Shown here piece after piece: positions 1-5,056 of a stretch of DNA of 5,056 bases (positions are counted from its first letter, which is position 1; each line of letters opens with the position of its first letter). The position numbers and the translations under genes are program-made. The notes beneath the pieces are model-generated. The model was not told the origin of the DNA and searched no databases. It saw nothing but the letters and a program-made list of their open reading frames with translations. This DNA comes from Spirosoma sp. (GTDB lineage Bacteria > Bacteroidota > Bacteroidia > Cytophagales > Spirosomataceae), in contig JAQBNX010000809.1 of the NCBI GenBank assembly GCA_028288385.1, positions 1 through 5,056 of the forward strand, written 5' to 3'.

Positions 1-48
1 GTCGAGCCTGTCGCTGGCGCCCGGGCTGGCCTTCTGTGCGGAACTCAT
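1..48 (-). CDS. 5' fragment of an unidentified leftward gene
   Basis: An ATG read leftward from position 48 opens a frame that stays open to the window edge, giving 16 codons: MSSAQKASPGASDRLD. A purine-rich ribosome-binding sequence (GGGAG, 54-58 on the minus strand) sits 5 bases upstream of the ATG. That spacing, and the regulatory-looking region behind it (-35 hexamer and LacI-type operator at 161-189), are the main reasons to believe the start is real. The visible residues are polar and small, like a soluble or cytoplasmic N-terminal tail. They show no signal peptide, membrane segment or family motif, so no function is assigned. A sugar enzyme or transporter would fit the operator, but that is inference only. 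The gene runs in the same direction as the LacI gene at 248-1273 and is separated from it by about 200 bases, so it probably has its own promoter. Confidence 0.55.
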   Translation of the reverse strand, partial: MSSAQKASPGASDRLD

Positions 49-61
49 GGTTTCTCCCGTC

Positions 62-82
62 CGGCAGGCGGGCCTCCTGCCG
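62..82 (-). other. GC-rich stem-loop in the leader of the leftward gene
   Basis: CGGCAGG (62-68) and CCTGCCG (76-82) are perfect inverted repeats of 7 bp around a 7-base loop. On the leftward transcript the hairpin ends only 3 bases before the GGGAG ribosome-binding sequence of the gene starting at 48. There is no T-run after it, so it does not look like an intrinsic terminator. It could influence ribosome access or RNA stability; that role is inferred. Confidence 0.4.
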
Positions 83-109
83 TGTCGCTGGTGGTTCGGT
101 AAGGAAAGA

Positions 110-128
110 AGCGCCAGGACCGGGCGCT
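110..128 (-). other. second inverted repeat in the same leader
   Basis: AGCGCC (110-115) and GGCGCT (123-128) form a perfect 6-bp inverted repeat with a 7-base spacer. It lies between the operator at 161-178 and the stem-loop at 62-82, within the expected 5' leader of the leftward gene. No T-run follows it. It could be an RNA hairpin or a weak protein-binding palindrome, and such repeats arise by chance fairly often in GC-rich DNA. Confidence 0.25.
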
Positions 129-160
129 ATAGCCGTGACCTCCGCCACAGAATGAACCCC

Positions 161-178
161 TTGTGAGCGCTAACAATT
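161..178 (-). promoter_or_regulatory. LacI-type operator resembling E. coli lacO
   Basis: TTGTGAGCGCTAACAATT contains a 16-bp near-palindrome at 161-176: TTGTGAGC against GCTAACAA, with 7 of 8 positions symmetric and a central GC step. It is nearly the same as the E. coli lac operator core, whose halves TTGTGAGCG and TAACAATT are both present here with one central base instead of two. It starts 5 bases downstream of a TTGACA hexamer in the leftward direction, so a bound repressor would cover the -10/start region of the gene beginning at 48. Which LacI-family protein binds it is not known. The one encoded in this window has a recognition helix unlike that of E. coli LacI. Confidence 0.7.
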
Positions 179-183
179 GCCCT

Positions 184-189
184 TGTCAA
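184..189 (-). promoter_or_regulatory. -35 hexamer of a leftward promoter
   Basis: Read on the minus strand, this is a perfect TTGACA. The hexamer 17 bases downstream (161-166, TCACAA) is a poor -10 match and lies inside the operator at 161-178, so the exact start site is uncertain. The arrangement of -35 followed at once by an operator is typical of repressed sugar genes and would serve the gene starting at 48. It lies beyond the stop codon of the LacI gene, so readthrough from that gene could also contribute. Confidence 0.45.
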
Positions 190-247
190 CACACAGAACT
201 TTATGCGTCAGGGCTCTTTCAAAGCCTTCATGCCCGGCGCCCCGGTC

Positions 248-1273
248 CTAGCCAACTCTAACGGTGGAGCCCCGGATGACCAGACGGCACGGCATTTTTT
301 CCACGCCGGAGGAATCGGTTCCTTCGATGGCCGCGAACAGCTTTCGCGCTGCGTGGCGGCCCAGCGCTTCCAGGTCCATGTTCACACTGGAGAGCTGGGG
401 GCGGGAACCCGTGGTCAGCACTTCCCAATCGTCAAAGCCGATGACCGCGATGTCGTCGGGCACCAAAAGCCCGCGGTCGCGGATAGCGTCCAGTGCACCT
501 CGGGCAATCTGGTCACTACCGCAGAAGACAGCATCAATATTTGGTTCCCGGTCCAGCAGGGAGGATGTTGCCGACCGCCCCCACGCCTCCGACCAGTCGC
601 CGTAGAGCACCTCTCCCCCGGCAACACCCAAACCCGCTTCGTCCAGACGCCGCAGAGCCCCCTCGGCCCGGTCCCGGGCGGCAAGATAGCCCTTTTCTCC
701 CGTGATGTGGGCTATGGTCCGCCGACCCAGGCCGAGCAGGTGGCTGACAGCCATGAAACCGCCGGCAATGTTGTCGGGCACCAGTGAAAGATCCCCCGGG
801 TCCTCTGATGGCCCGTACGCGTACACGACCGGCACGGGAAGCTTTGATCCCAGCGACTTACGGGGGTCGGTGCTGCTTCCCACGACGATGAGACCGTCAA
901 CACGGCGGGCCAGGAGCGCCTGCAGGTGGTAGGACTCGCGAATGGCGTCACCGCGGGCATCACACAGCAGGACGGACATTTTCCCTGTTCCTGATGCGTC
1001 TTCAGCGCCCATCAGGACGGGAATGCTGAACCGGCCTTCAAGATCGTTCGTGAGCAGGCCAATGGTTCCAGTACGCCCCGCCAGCAACCCCTTGGCGAGC
1101 GAATTGGGTGTGAAGGAGACCTTCTCCGCCGCCTCGATGACACGCGCCCGTGTCTGCACGTGCACGTAGCCACGGTTGTTCAGCGCCTTTGACGCCGTCG
1201 CAATCGACACTCCCGCCAGCGCGGCCACGTCCTTGAGAGTCACATTGCGGGGTCGCCCCGTATTCGCATCCAT
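248..1273 (-). CDS. LacI/GalR-family transcriptional repressor
   Basis: This 341-residue protein is normal length for the family. It has the classic layout: an N-terminal helix-turn-helix (V11-T-L-K-D-V to N33), a hinge (P56-N-S-L-A-K-G-L, ending in R67-T-G-T-I-G) and a periplasmic-binding-protein-like effector domain. The effector domain shows R200-D-R-x-E-G, a conserved sugar-contact region, and G279-F-D-D-W with D281/D282. The recognition-helix residues equivalent to E. coli LacI Y17, Q18 and R22 are I24, A25 and K29, which resembles the xA type seen in CcpA and its relatives rather than lac repressor. The ATG at 1273 is chosen because it gives the usual short arm before the helix-turn-helix. 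Its upstream AAAGG (1287-1291) is 13 bases away, somewhat far, and a GTG at codon 11 is an alternative. The gene is divergent from the transporter operon starting at 1465 and very probably represses it through the site at 1356-1373, releasing on binding an imported sugar or its product. The ligand is unknown. Confidence 0.95.
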   Translation of the reverse strand: MDANTGRPRNVTLKDVAALAGVSIATASKALNNRGYVHVQTRARVIEAAEKVSFTPNSLAKGLLAGRTGTIGLLTNDLEGRFSIPVLMGAEDASGTGKMSVLLCDARGDAIRESYHLQALLARRVDGLIVVGSSTDPRKSLGSKLPVPVVYAYGPSEDPGDLSLVPDNIAGGFMAVSHLLGLGRRTIAHITGEKGYLAARDRAEGALRRLDEAGLGVAGGEVLYGDWSEAWGRSATSSLLDREPNIDAVFCGSDQIARGALDAIRDRGLLVPDDIAVIGFDDWEVLTTGSRPQLSSVNMDLEALGRHAARKLFAAIEGTDSSGVEKMPCRLVIRGSTVRVG

Positions 1274-1325
1274 AACAGCCGCGCCACCTTTCCCGTGTTT
1301 CCGATATTTTCACACTTTCGCGCCG

Positions 1326-1355
1326 TTGACGAACTCCACCCGTCGTTGGTAGAGT
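1326..1355 (+). promoter_or_regulatory. promoter of the transporter/GH127 operon
   Basis: TTGACG (1326-1331) and TAGAGT (1350-1355) match five of six and four of six consensus bases of a housekeeping sigma factor, with an 18-base spacer. Transcription would start near 1361-1363, giving a leader of about 100 bases before the lipoprotein ATG at 1465. The start region falls inside the palindrome at 1356-1373, a classic repression geometry. I found no comparably good promoter for the divergent regulator gene. Confidence 0.6.
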
Positions 1356-1373
1356 TCCGAAAAGGTTTTCCGA
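1356..1373. promoter_or_regulatory. LacI-type operator over the operon start site
   Basis: The core GAAAAGGTTTTC (1359-1370) has 5-bp perfect arms around GG. Extending to 1356-1373 adds T-A and C-G pairs, so seven of nine base pairs are symmetric. The core is one base from GAAAACGTTTTC, the A/T-flanked CG-centred form typical of many LacI-family sites. It abuts the -10 hexamer at 1350-1355 and covers the expected transcription start. It fits the A25-containing recognition helix of the adjacent repressor better than the lac-like site at 161-178 does. Binding itself is inferred. Confidence 0.6.
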
Positions 1374-1464
1374 TTCTTGCAGTCTGTGCTTCCTGATCGT
1401 GAAGCCTGCGCTTGCCCGGTACGACGCCGGTGGCCTGATACCTCCCCCGTGAAGGAACAAAACA

Positions 1465-2757
1465 ATGAAGTTGCGACCTGTCTCCGCCCTCCCCGCAGCC
1501 GGTTCCCACCTGTTGACCCGCCGGAAATCCCTCACCGCCTTTGGCGCGGCGGCCGCAGCCGCAGCCCTGTTGCTCTCCGGATGCGGGGCCGGAGGAACCT
1601 CCAGCGCGGCGAACTCGAACGAAATCACCGTCTGGCACTACTTCAGTGACCCCAACCAGGTGAAAGTCATGACCGACTATGCGGCGACGTTCGAGAAGAA
1701 CAACCCGGGCAAGAAGGTCAACAACGTCTACGTGCCGTACGACCAGCTGGACTCCAAGCTGATCGCCTCCGCCGGCGCCAAGTCCGGTCCCGACGTCGTC
1801 GTATACAACGGCTCCGATGCCAGCACCCTGGCCCTGGCCAACACTCTGGCTCCGATCGACGACAAATGGTCATCATTCGCTGACAAAGGCCAGTTCCCGG
1901 AAACCGTCGTCCACCAGGTGAACGGCAAGACCTACGGAATTCAGGGCTACGTGAACCTGCTGGGCCTCTGGTACAACCAGGACATCCTGGATTCCCTGGG
2001 AATCCAGCCGCCGAAAACCATGGCGGAGCTCGAGGACGCGATGGCCAAGGCCACGGCCGCCGGGCATCAGGGCATCACTCTTTCCGGGCTGCCGCAGAGC
2101 CAGGGCGAGTGGCAGGCCTACCCATGGTTGTCCAGCGCCGGCTTTAACTACTCCTCCCCTGACGCAGCCTCACTCAAGAAGGGTCTGGGTACCGCGCAGG
2201 ACTGGGTTAACAAGGGTTACCTGTCCAAGGAAGCGGTCACCTGGGACCAGACCGTCCCGTTCCAGAAATTCGCCGCCGGTGACGTGGCTTTTGCGGAAAA
2301 CGGCAACTGGCAGGTGGGGACCGCCAAGTCCTCGGCCAAGTTCAAGTACGGCGTCGTTCCGCTCCCGGTCGACAACGGCAAGGTCTACCTGGGCGGTGAA
2401 GCCGAAGGAATCGGCGCCTACGCCAAGAACCCCGACCTGGCATGGACCTACCTGCAGCAGACCTACCTCGACAAGGCCGGTCAGCTGACCGCCATGCAGG
2501 ACGCGGGAAGCCTCCCCTCCCGCAAGGATGCTGCCGCTGACCCGTCCGTGACCGGCAACGAGCTGCTCAAGCCGTTCGCTGACAGCATCACCTCCCACGG
2601 AGCCACCTACCCCGATCAAGCCGTTCCGGCGAAGAACGTGGCCAATGTCCAGCTCGCCGTTGGCCAGGCGTGGAGCTCGGCCCTGGGTGGGCAGTCAACC
2701 CCCGAAGATGCTGCCCAGGCACTCGTCGGCAAGCTCACCCCGTTGCTGCAGAAATGA
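1465..2757 (+). CDS. ABC sugar-importer substrate-binding lipoprotein
   Basis: This 430-residue protein matches the usual length of extracellular solute-binding proteins of the CUT1 class (MalE/UgpB-like). It begins with a basic region containing T18-R-R-K-S-L and an alanine-rich hydrophobic stretch. A lipobox follows (L36-L-S-G-C40), so C40 should be lipidated and the protein anchored outside the membrane. The mature domain starts with I54-T-V-W-H-Y-F. It continues with Y157-G-I-Q-G and L168-W-Y-N-Q, then G272-D-V-A-F-A-E-N-G-N-W, a typical lobe motif in sugar-binding family members. The ATG is supported by AAGGA at 1452-1456, 8 bases upstream. The stop overlaps the ATG of the first permease (2754-2757, ATGA), so this gene heads the operon. 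Sugar specificity cannot be read from sequence; the GH127 gene downstream suggests an arabinose-containing oligosaccharide. Confidence 0.95.
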   Translation: MKLRPVSALPAAGSHLLTRRKSLTAFGAAAAAAALLLSGCGAGGTSSAANSNEITVWHYFSDPNQVKVMTDYAATFEKNNPGKKVNNVYVPYDQLDSKLIASAGAKSGPDVVVYNGSDASTLALANTLAPIDDKWSSFADKGQFPETVVHQVNGKTYGIQGYVNLLGLWYNQDILDSLGIQPPKTMAELEDAMAKATAAGHQGITLSGLPQSQGEWQAYPWLSSAGFNYSSPDAASLKKGLGTAQDWVNKGYLSKEAVTWDQTVPFQKFAAGDVAFAENGNWQVGTAKSSAKFKYGVVPLPVDNGKVYLGGEAEGIGAYAKNPDLAWTYLQQTYLDKAGQLTAMQDAGSLPSRKDAAADPSVTGNELLKPFADSITSHGATYPDQAVPAKNVANVQLAVGQAWSSALGGQSTPEDAAQALVGKLTPLLQK

Positions 2758-3713
2758 CAACGGGAAACCCTTCGATGCCCACTGCCGTCGCGAAGCGACC
2801 GGGTGGTGGCGGAACCACTCCCAGCAGGAACCTTCGACGGTGGGGCCGCGGCAAGGGGCGGTTGCTGTATGTCCTGCCGGCAGCCGTCTTCCTCGCCGTC
2901 CTGTCCTTCTTCCCGCTGATCCAGCTCATCCGGATGAGCGTCAGCTCGGTGACGGCAGCGACGCTCAACGGGTCGTGGGACTTCACCGGGCTCGCCAACT
3001 TCAATGCAGGACTGCAACAGGGTGACCTCAGCCGGGCGTTCTTCAACACGGTGATCTTCGTGATCGTGGTGACGGTGCTCGGGCTGGTGGGAGGACTCGC
3101 AGCGGCTATCGCCCTGCGTCACTCCGGCAGGATTTCCGCGCTGTTGCTCGGAATCATGGTCTTTGTCTGGGCGCTGCCGCCGGTAGTGAACGGCAGCGTG
3201 TGGAAATTCCTGCTCGGAGACAGCGGGCTGATCAACGGTCTGATCCAAGCCACGGGCATGGCCGATAAACCGGTGCCCTTTCTTTACGATGAGCATTTCG
3301 CGCTCATCTCCGTCGCCCTCGTGAACTCCTGGGCGATCATCCCCTTCAACGCGCTGGTCTTCCGCGCCGCTGTCCTGGGCATCCCGGCGGAAACCTTCGA
3401 AGCCGCGCAACTTGACGGGGCCGGACCCTGGCAGGAGATCCGCCATGTGCTGCTTCCTGCCGTGCGCCCGACGTCCCTGGTGCTCGCCGTCCTGACCGTC
3501 GTGTACGCCTTCCGCAGTTTCGATTTCATCTACGTCATGACGTACGGAGGCCCCGGCACCTCCACCAACACGCTGCCCTTCCTGGGCTACCTGCAGGCCT
3601 TCGTCCGCTTCGACTACGGACTCGGATCGGCGACCGCGGTTCTCACCGTGCTGATGGTCCTGGTTCTCGCATTTGTCTACGCGCGGAGCGTCCGCAAGGA
3701 GGAAAACGAATAA
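2754..3713 (+). CDS. ABC sugar-importer permease, MalF/UgpA type
   Basis: This 319-residue integral membrane protein has about six hydrophobic segments, starting near residues 38-58, then around 98-120, 128-146, 183-207, 239-260 and 290-310. The cytoplasmic EAA loop that docks to the ATPase is clear: E216-A-A-Q-L-D-G, then I229 and L233-L-P235. The Y/MTYGGPGTSTNTLPF stretch (from about residue 260) is typical of MalF-type subunits. I chose the ATG at 2754 because it overlaps the preceding stop as ATGA, which suggests translational coupling. The 28 codons upstream in the same frame lie inside the lipoprotein gene. No strong ribosome-binding sequence precedes it, and an ATG at 2775 is a possible alternative. 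It pairs with the permease encoded next to form the membrane channel. The gene ends in TAATG, sharing its last base with the next start codon. Confidence 0.94.
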   Translation: MTTGNPSMPTAVAKRPGGGGTTPSRNLRRWGRGKGRLLYVLPAAVFLAVLSFFPLIQLIRMSVSSVTAATLNGSWDFTGLANFNAGLQQGDLSRAFFNTVIFVIVVTVLGLVGGLAAAIALRHSGRISALLLGIMVFVWALPPVVNGSVWKFLLGDSGLINGLIQATGMADKPVPFLYDEHFALISVALVNSWAIIPFNALVFRAAVLGIPAETFEAAQLDGAGPWQEIRHVLLPAVRPTSLVLAVLTVVYAFRSFDFIYVMTYGGPGTSTNTLPFLGYLQAFVRFDYGLGSATAVLTVLMVLVLAFVYARSVRKEENE

Positions 3714-4543
3714 TGGCAAAGAGCACCCGGACCGGGCCCGGACCCGTCATTTGGACACTGCGGGCCGTCCTGTTCCTGCTGTACGGCGTTCCGATCCTGT
3801 GGATCATCCTCACATCCCTGAAAAACCCCTCGGATGTGATCTCCTCACAGGCCTCACTCCTGTTCAAACCGACGCTGACCGCCTACACCGAAGCCCTGGG
3901 CAGCGGCGGACTGGTCAGCGCCGGAATCCAGTCCCTGACCATCGCTGCGGGCACCACCATCGTGACCCTGCTGGTCGCCATCCCGGCCGCCTACGGCCTG
4001 GCCCGGGTTGGCGGCAGGATCACCACCGTGGCCCTGGGCCTACTGATCGTGCTGCAGATGACCCCGCAGACCGCGACCGTCATCCCCCTCTTCCAGATCT
4101 TCGGCAGTTGGGGAATGCTCGACCAACGGCTCGGGGTCATCATGGCCGACAGTGCCCTGCTGATCCCCTTCGCCGTCCTGCTGCTCCGCCCGTTCTTCCG
4201 CGCGGTTCCCGACGCCCTTGAAGAAGCGGGCGCCATCGATGGTGCACGCCCGTGGCGGATTTTCACCTCCATCGTGCTGCCCGTGGCCCGCAATGGTGTG
4301 GCCACGACGGGGACCCTGGTGTTCCTGCTCAGTTGGGGCGAGTTCCTGTACGCCATCAACTTCCTGCTCTCCCCCGGCAGCTACCCGCTGAGCGCACTGC
4401 TGGCCCAGCAGGTCTCAGCCTTCGGCATCAACTGGCCCGGGCTCATGGCACTGGCGGTCCTGACCTCCATCCCGATCCTGATCCTCTTCATCTTCACCTA
4501 CCGGCTGCTGCGTGAGGGCCTAACCCTCGGCGCCGTCAAGTAA
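3713..4543 (+). CDS. ABC sugar-importer permease, MalG/UgpE type
   Basis: This 276-residue protein is the usual length for the MalG-like partner subunit. It has six hydrophobic segments, including 12-34, 70-95, 104-126, 143-160, 194-219 and 244-265. The EAA-loop motif reads E171-A-G-A-I-D-G with I187 and L189-P190, so the third position is G rather than the commoner A. The C-terminal R-E-G-L-T-L-G-A-V-K is the family's characteristic ending. The ATG is preceded by AAGGAGG (3696-3702), a strong ribosome-binding sequence lying inside the end of the upstream gene, and the start overlaps that gene's stop by one base. No ATP-binding subunit gene follows. In actinobacteria such importers are commonly energised by a shared MsiK-type ATPase encoded elsewhere, and I infer the same here. 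The next gene begins 21 bases downstream. Confidence 0.94.
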   Translation: MAKSTRTGPGPVIWTLRAVLFLLYGVPILWIILTSLKNPSDVISSQASLLFKPTLTAYTEALGSGGLVSAGIQSLTIAAGTTIVTLLVAIPAAYGLARVGGRITTVALGLLIVLQMTPQTATVIPLFQIFGSWGMLDQRLGVIMADSALLIPFAVLLLRPFFRAVPDALEEAGAIDGARPWRIFTSIVLPVARNGVATTGTLVFLLSWGEFLYAINFLLSPGSYPLSALLAQQVSAFGINWPGLMALAVLTSIPILILFIFTYRLLREGLTLGAVK

Positions 4544-4564
4544 CCGCTCCCAGCAAGGAATCCC

Positions 4565-5056
4565 ATGAGCACCAGCACCAGCACCCCGGCAGGTTTCGGC
4601 CTGCCCGTCCTCCCGGCCCGCACCACGCTAAAACCTCTCGGCATCGGCGACGTCCACATCACCGACGGATATTGGGCACAGAAACAACGCGTCAACGGCA
4701 ACGCCAGCATCCAACACGCAGAGGAATGGATCGAGAAGGTCGGCTGGGTCCGGAATTTCGACGCCGCCCTCGAAGGACGCCTCCCCCAGGAACGCACCGG
4801 CAGGGAGTTCTCCGATTCCGATGTCTACAAGCTCATCGAAGCGATGGCCTGGGAAATCGGACGCACCGGGGACACCGCCATGGACCAGCGCCTGCAGGCA
4901 CTGGTTCACCGCATTGCCCCCGTGCAGGAACCCGACGGGTACCTCAACACCAGGTTCGGACGCCCCGGCCAGGAAGACCGCTACACGGACCTGGAATGGG
5001 GACACGAACTGTACTGTTTCGGCCACCTGATTCAGGCAGGCGTAGCCCGTGGCCGC
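4565..5056 (+). CDS. GH127 (DUF1680) glycoside hydrolase, likely beta-L-arabinofuranosidase, N-terminal part
   Basis: The frame is open from the ATG at 4565 to the window edge: 164 codons of a family that usually has about 600-700 residues. AAGGAA (4555-4560) gives a well-placed ribosome-binding site. Recognisable family features are the opening V30-H-I-T-D-G-Y-W with R42, then D84-S-D-V-Y-K-L-I-E-A-M-A. These are followed by Q121-E-P-D-G-Y-L-N-T and W145-G-H-E-L-Y-C-F-G-H-L-I-Q-A, which form part of the (alpha/alpha)6 barrel and active-site cleft. The zinc-binding glutamate and cysteines and the catalytic cysteine of characterised members such as B. longum HypBA1 lie further on, beyond this window, so catalytic competence cannot be checked. 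There is no signal peptide, so it should act in the cytoplasm on sugar brought in by the importer encoded just upstream. Known GH127 enzymes release beta-L-arabinofuranose from plant arabino-oligosaccharides; one branch cleaves aceric acid. Family assignment is firm, exact substrate is not. Confidence 0.9.
   Translation, partial: MSTSTSTPAGFGLPVLPARTTLKPLGIGDVHITDGYWAQKQRVNGNASIQHAEEWIEKVGWVRNFDAALEGRLPQERTGREFSDSDVYKLIEAMAWEIGRTGDTAMDQRLQALVHRIAPVQEPDGYLNTRFGRPGQEDRYTDLEWGHELYCFGHLIQAGVARGR

Noticed and set aside
212..226. Short hairpin GGCTCTTTCAAAGCC after the LacI stop as an intrinsic terminator
   Set aside because: The stem is about 6 bp including a G-T pair, the loop is 3 bases and there is no T-run on the minus-strand transcript, so terminator function is not supported.
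203..787. A 194-codon plus-strand open frame antisense to the LacI gene
   Set aside because: It overlaps the effector domain of a well-conserved repressor, its product has no recognisable motif, and no convincing ribosome-binding sequence precedes it.
1294..1316. GTGT...ACAC symmetry next to the LacI start as a strong operator
   Set aside because: Only the outer four bases pair; the 13 bases between are not symmetric apart from a central GATAT. It is mentioned only as a possible degenerate half-site.
1038..1638. Minus-strand frames of 196 and 132 codons spanning the intergenic region
   Set aside because: They cross the operon promoter, the operator and the start of the lipoprotein gene, and have compositions typical of shadow frames.
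2616..3719. A 367-codon open frame on the minus strand, antisense to the first permease
   Set aside because: Its product is rich in R, E, H, D, Q and G with no domain-like pattern, as expected from the complement of a GC-rich membrane protein gene. The plus strand carries a clear permease with EAA loop and operon overlaps.
1..5056. Mobile elements, CRISPR arrays, tRNA or rRNA genes
   Set aside because: No transposase-like protein, terminal inverted repeats, regularly spaced direct repeats or RNA-gene signatures are visible on either strand.

Overview
The window has high G+C, strongly GC-biased third codon positions and dense packing. With the protein styles (a MalF/MalG-type importer with no ATPase gene of its own, an alanine-rich lipoprotein signal with a twin arginine, and LacI-type local control), this suggests an actinobacterium, probably of the Arthrobacter/Micrococcaceae type. 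The genus is inferred from overall resemblance, not proven.

Layout, left to right. Positions 1-48 hold the first 16 codons of a leftward gene whose product cannot be identified. Positions 49-247 are its control region: two GC-rich stem-loops, a consensus -35 hexamer, and a near-palindrome at 161-178 that closely resembles the E. coli lac operator. Positions 248-1273 (minus) encode a LacI/GalR-family repressor. Positions 1274-1464 are the divergent intergenic region. It contains a good rightward promoter (1326-1355) with a second, different LacI-type operator (1356-1373) across its start site. From 1465 rightward runs a compact operon: a sugar-binding lipoprotein (1465-2757), two carbohydrate-importer permeases (2754-3713 and 3713-4543), and the start of a GH127/DUF1680 glycoside hydrolase (4565 to beyond the right edge).

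How they probably work together: the lipoprotein captures an oligosaccharide, and the two permeases import it using an ATPase encoded elsewhere. The GH127 enzyme, which has no visible signal peptide, would hydrolyse it in the cytoplasm. Known GH127 activities point to beta-L-arabinofuranosides (plant hydroxyproline-linked arabino-oligosaccharides) or, less often, an aceric-acid linkage of rhamnogalacturonan II. The divergent LacI protein is the natural candidate for a substrate-responsive repressor of the operon. I see a well-formed catabolic locus. I see no evidence for a new class of system, no mobile element, no RNA gene and no CRISPR array.
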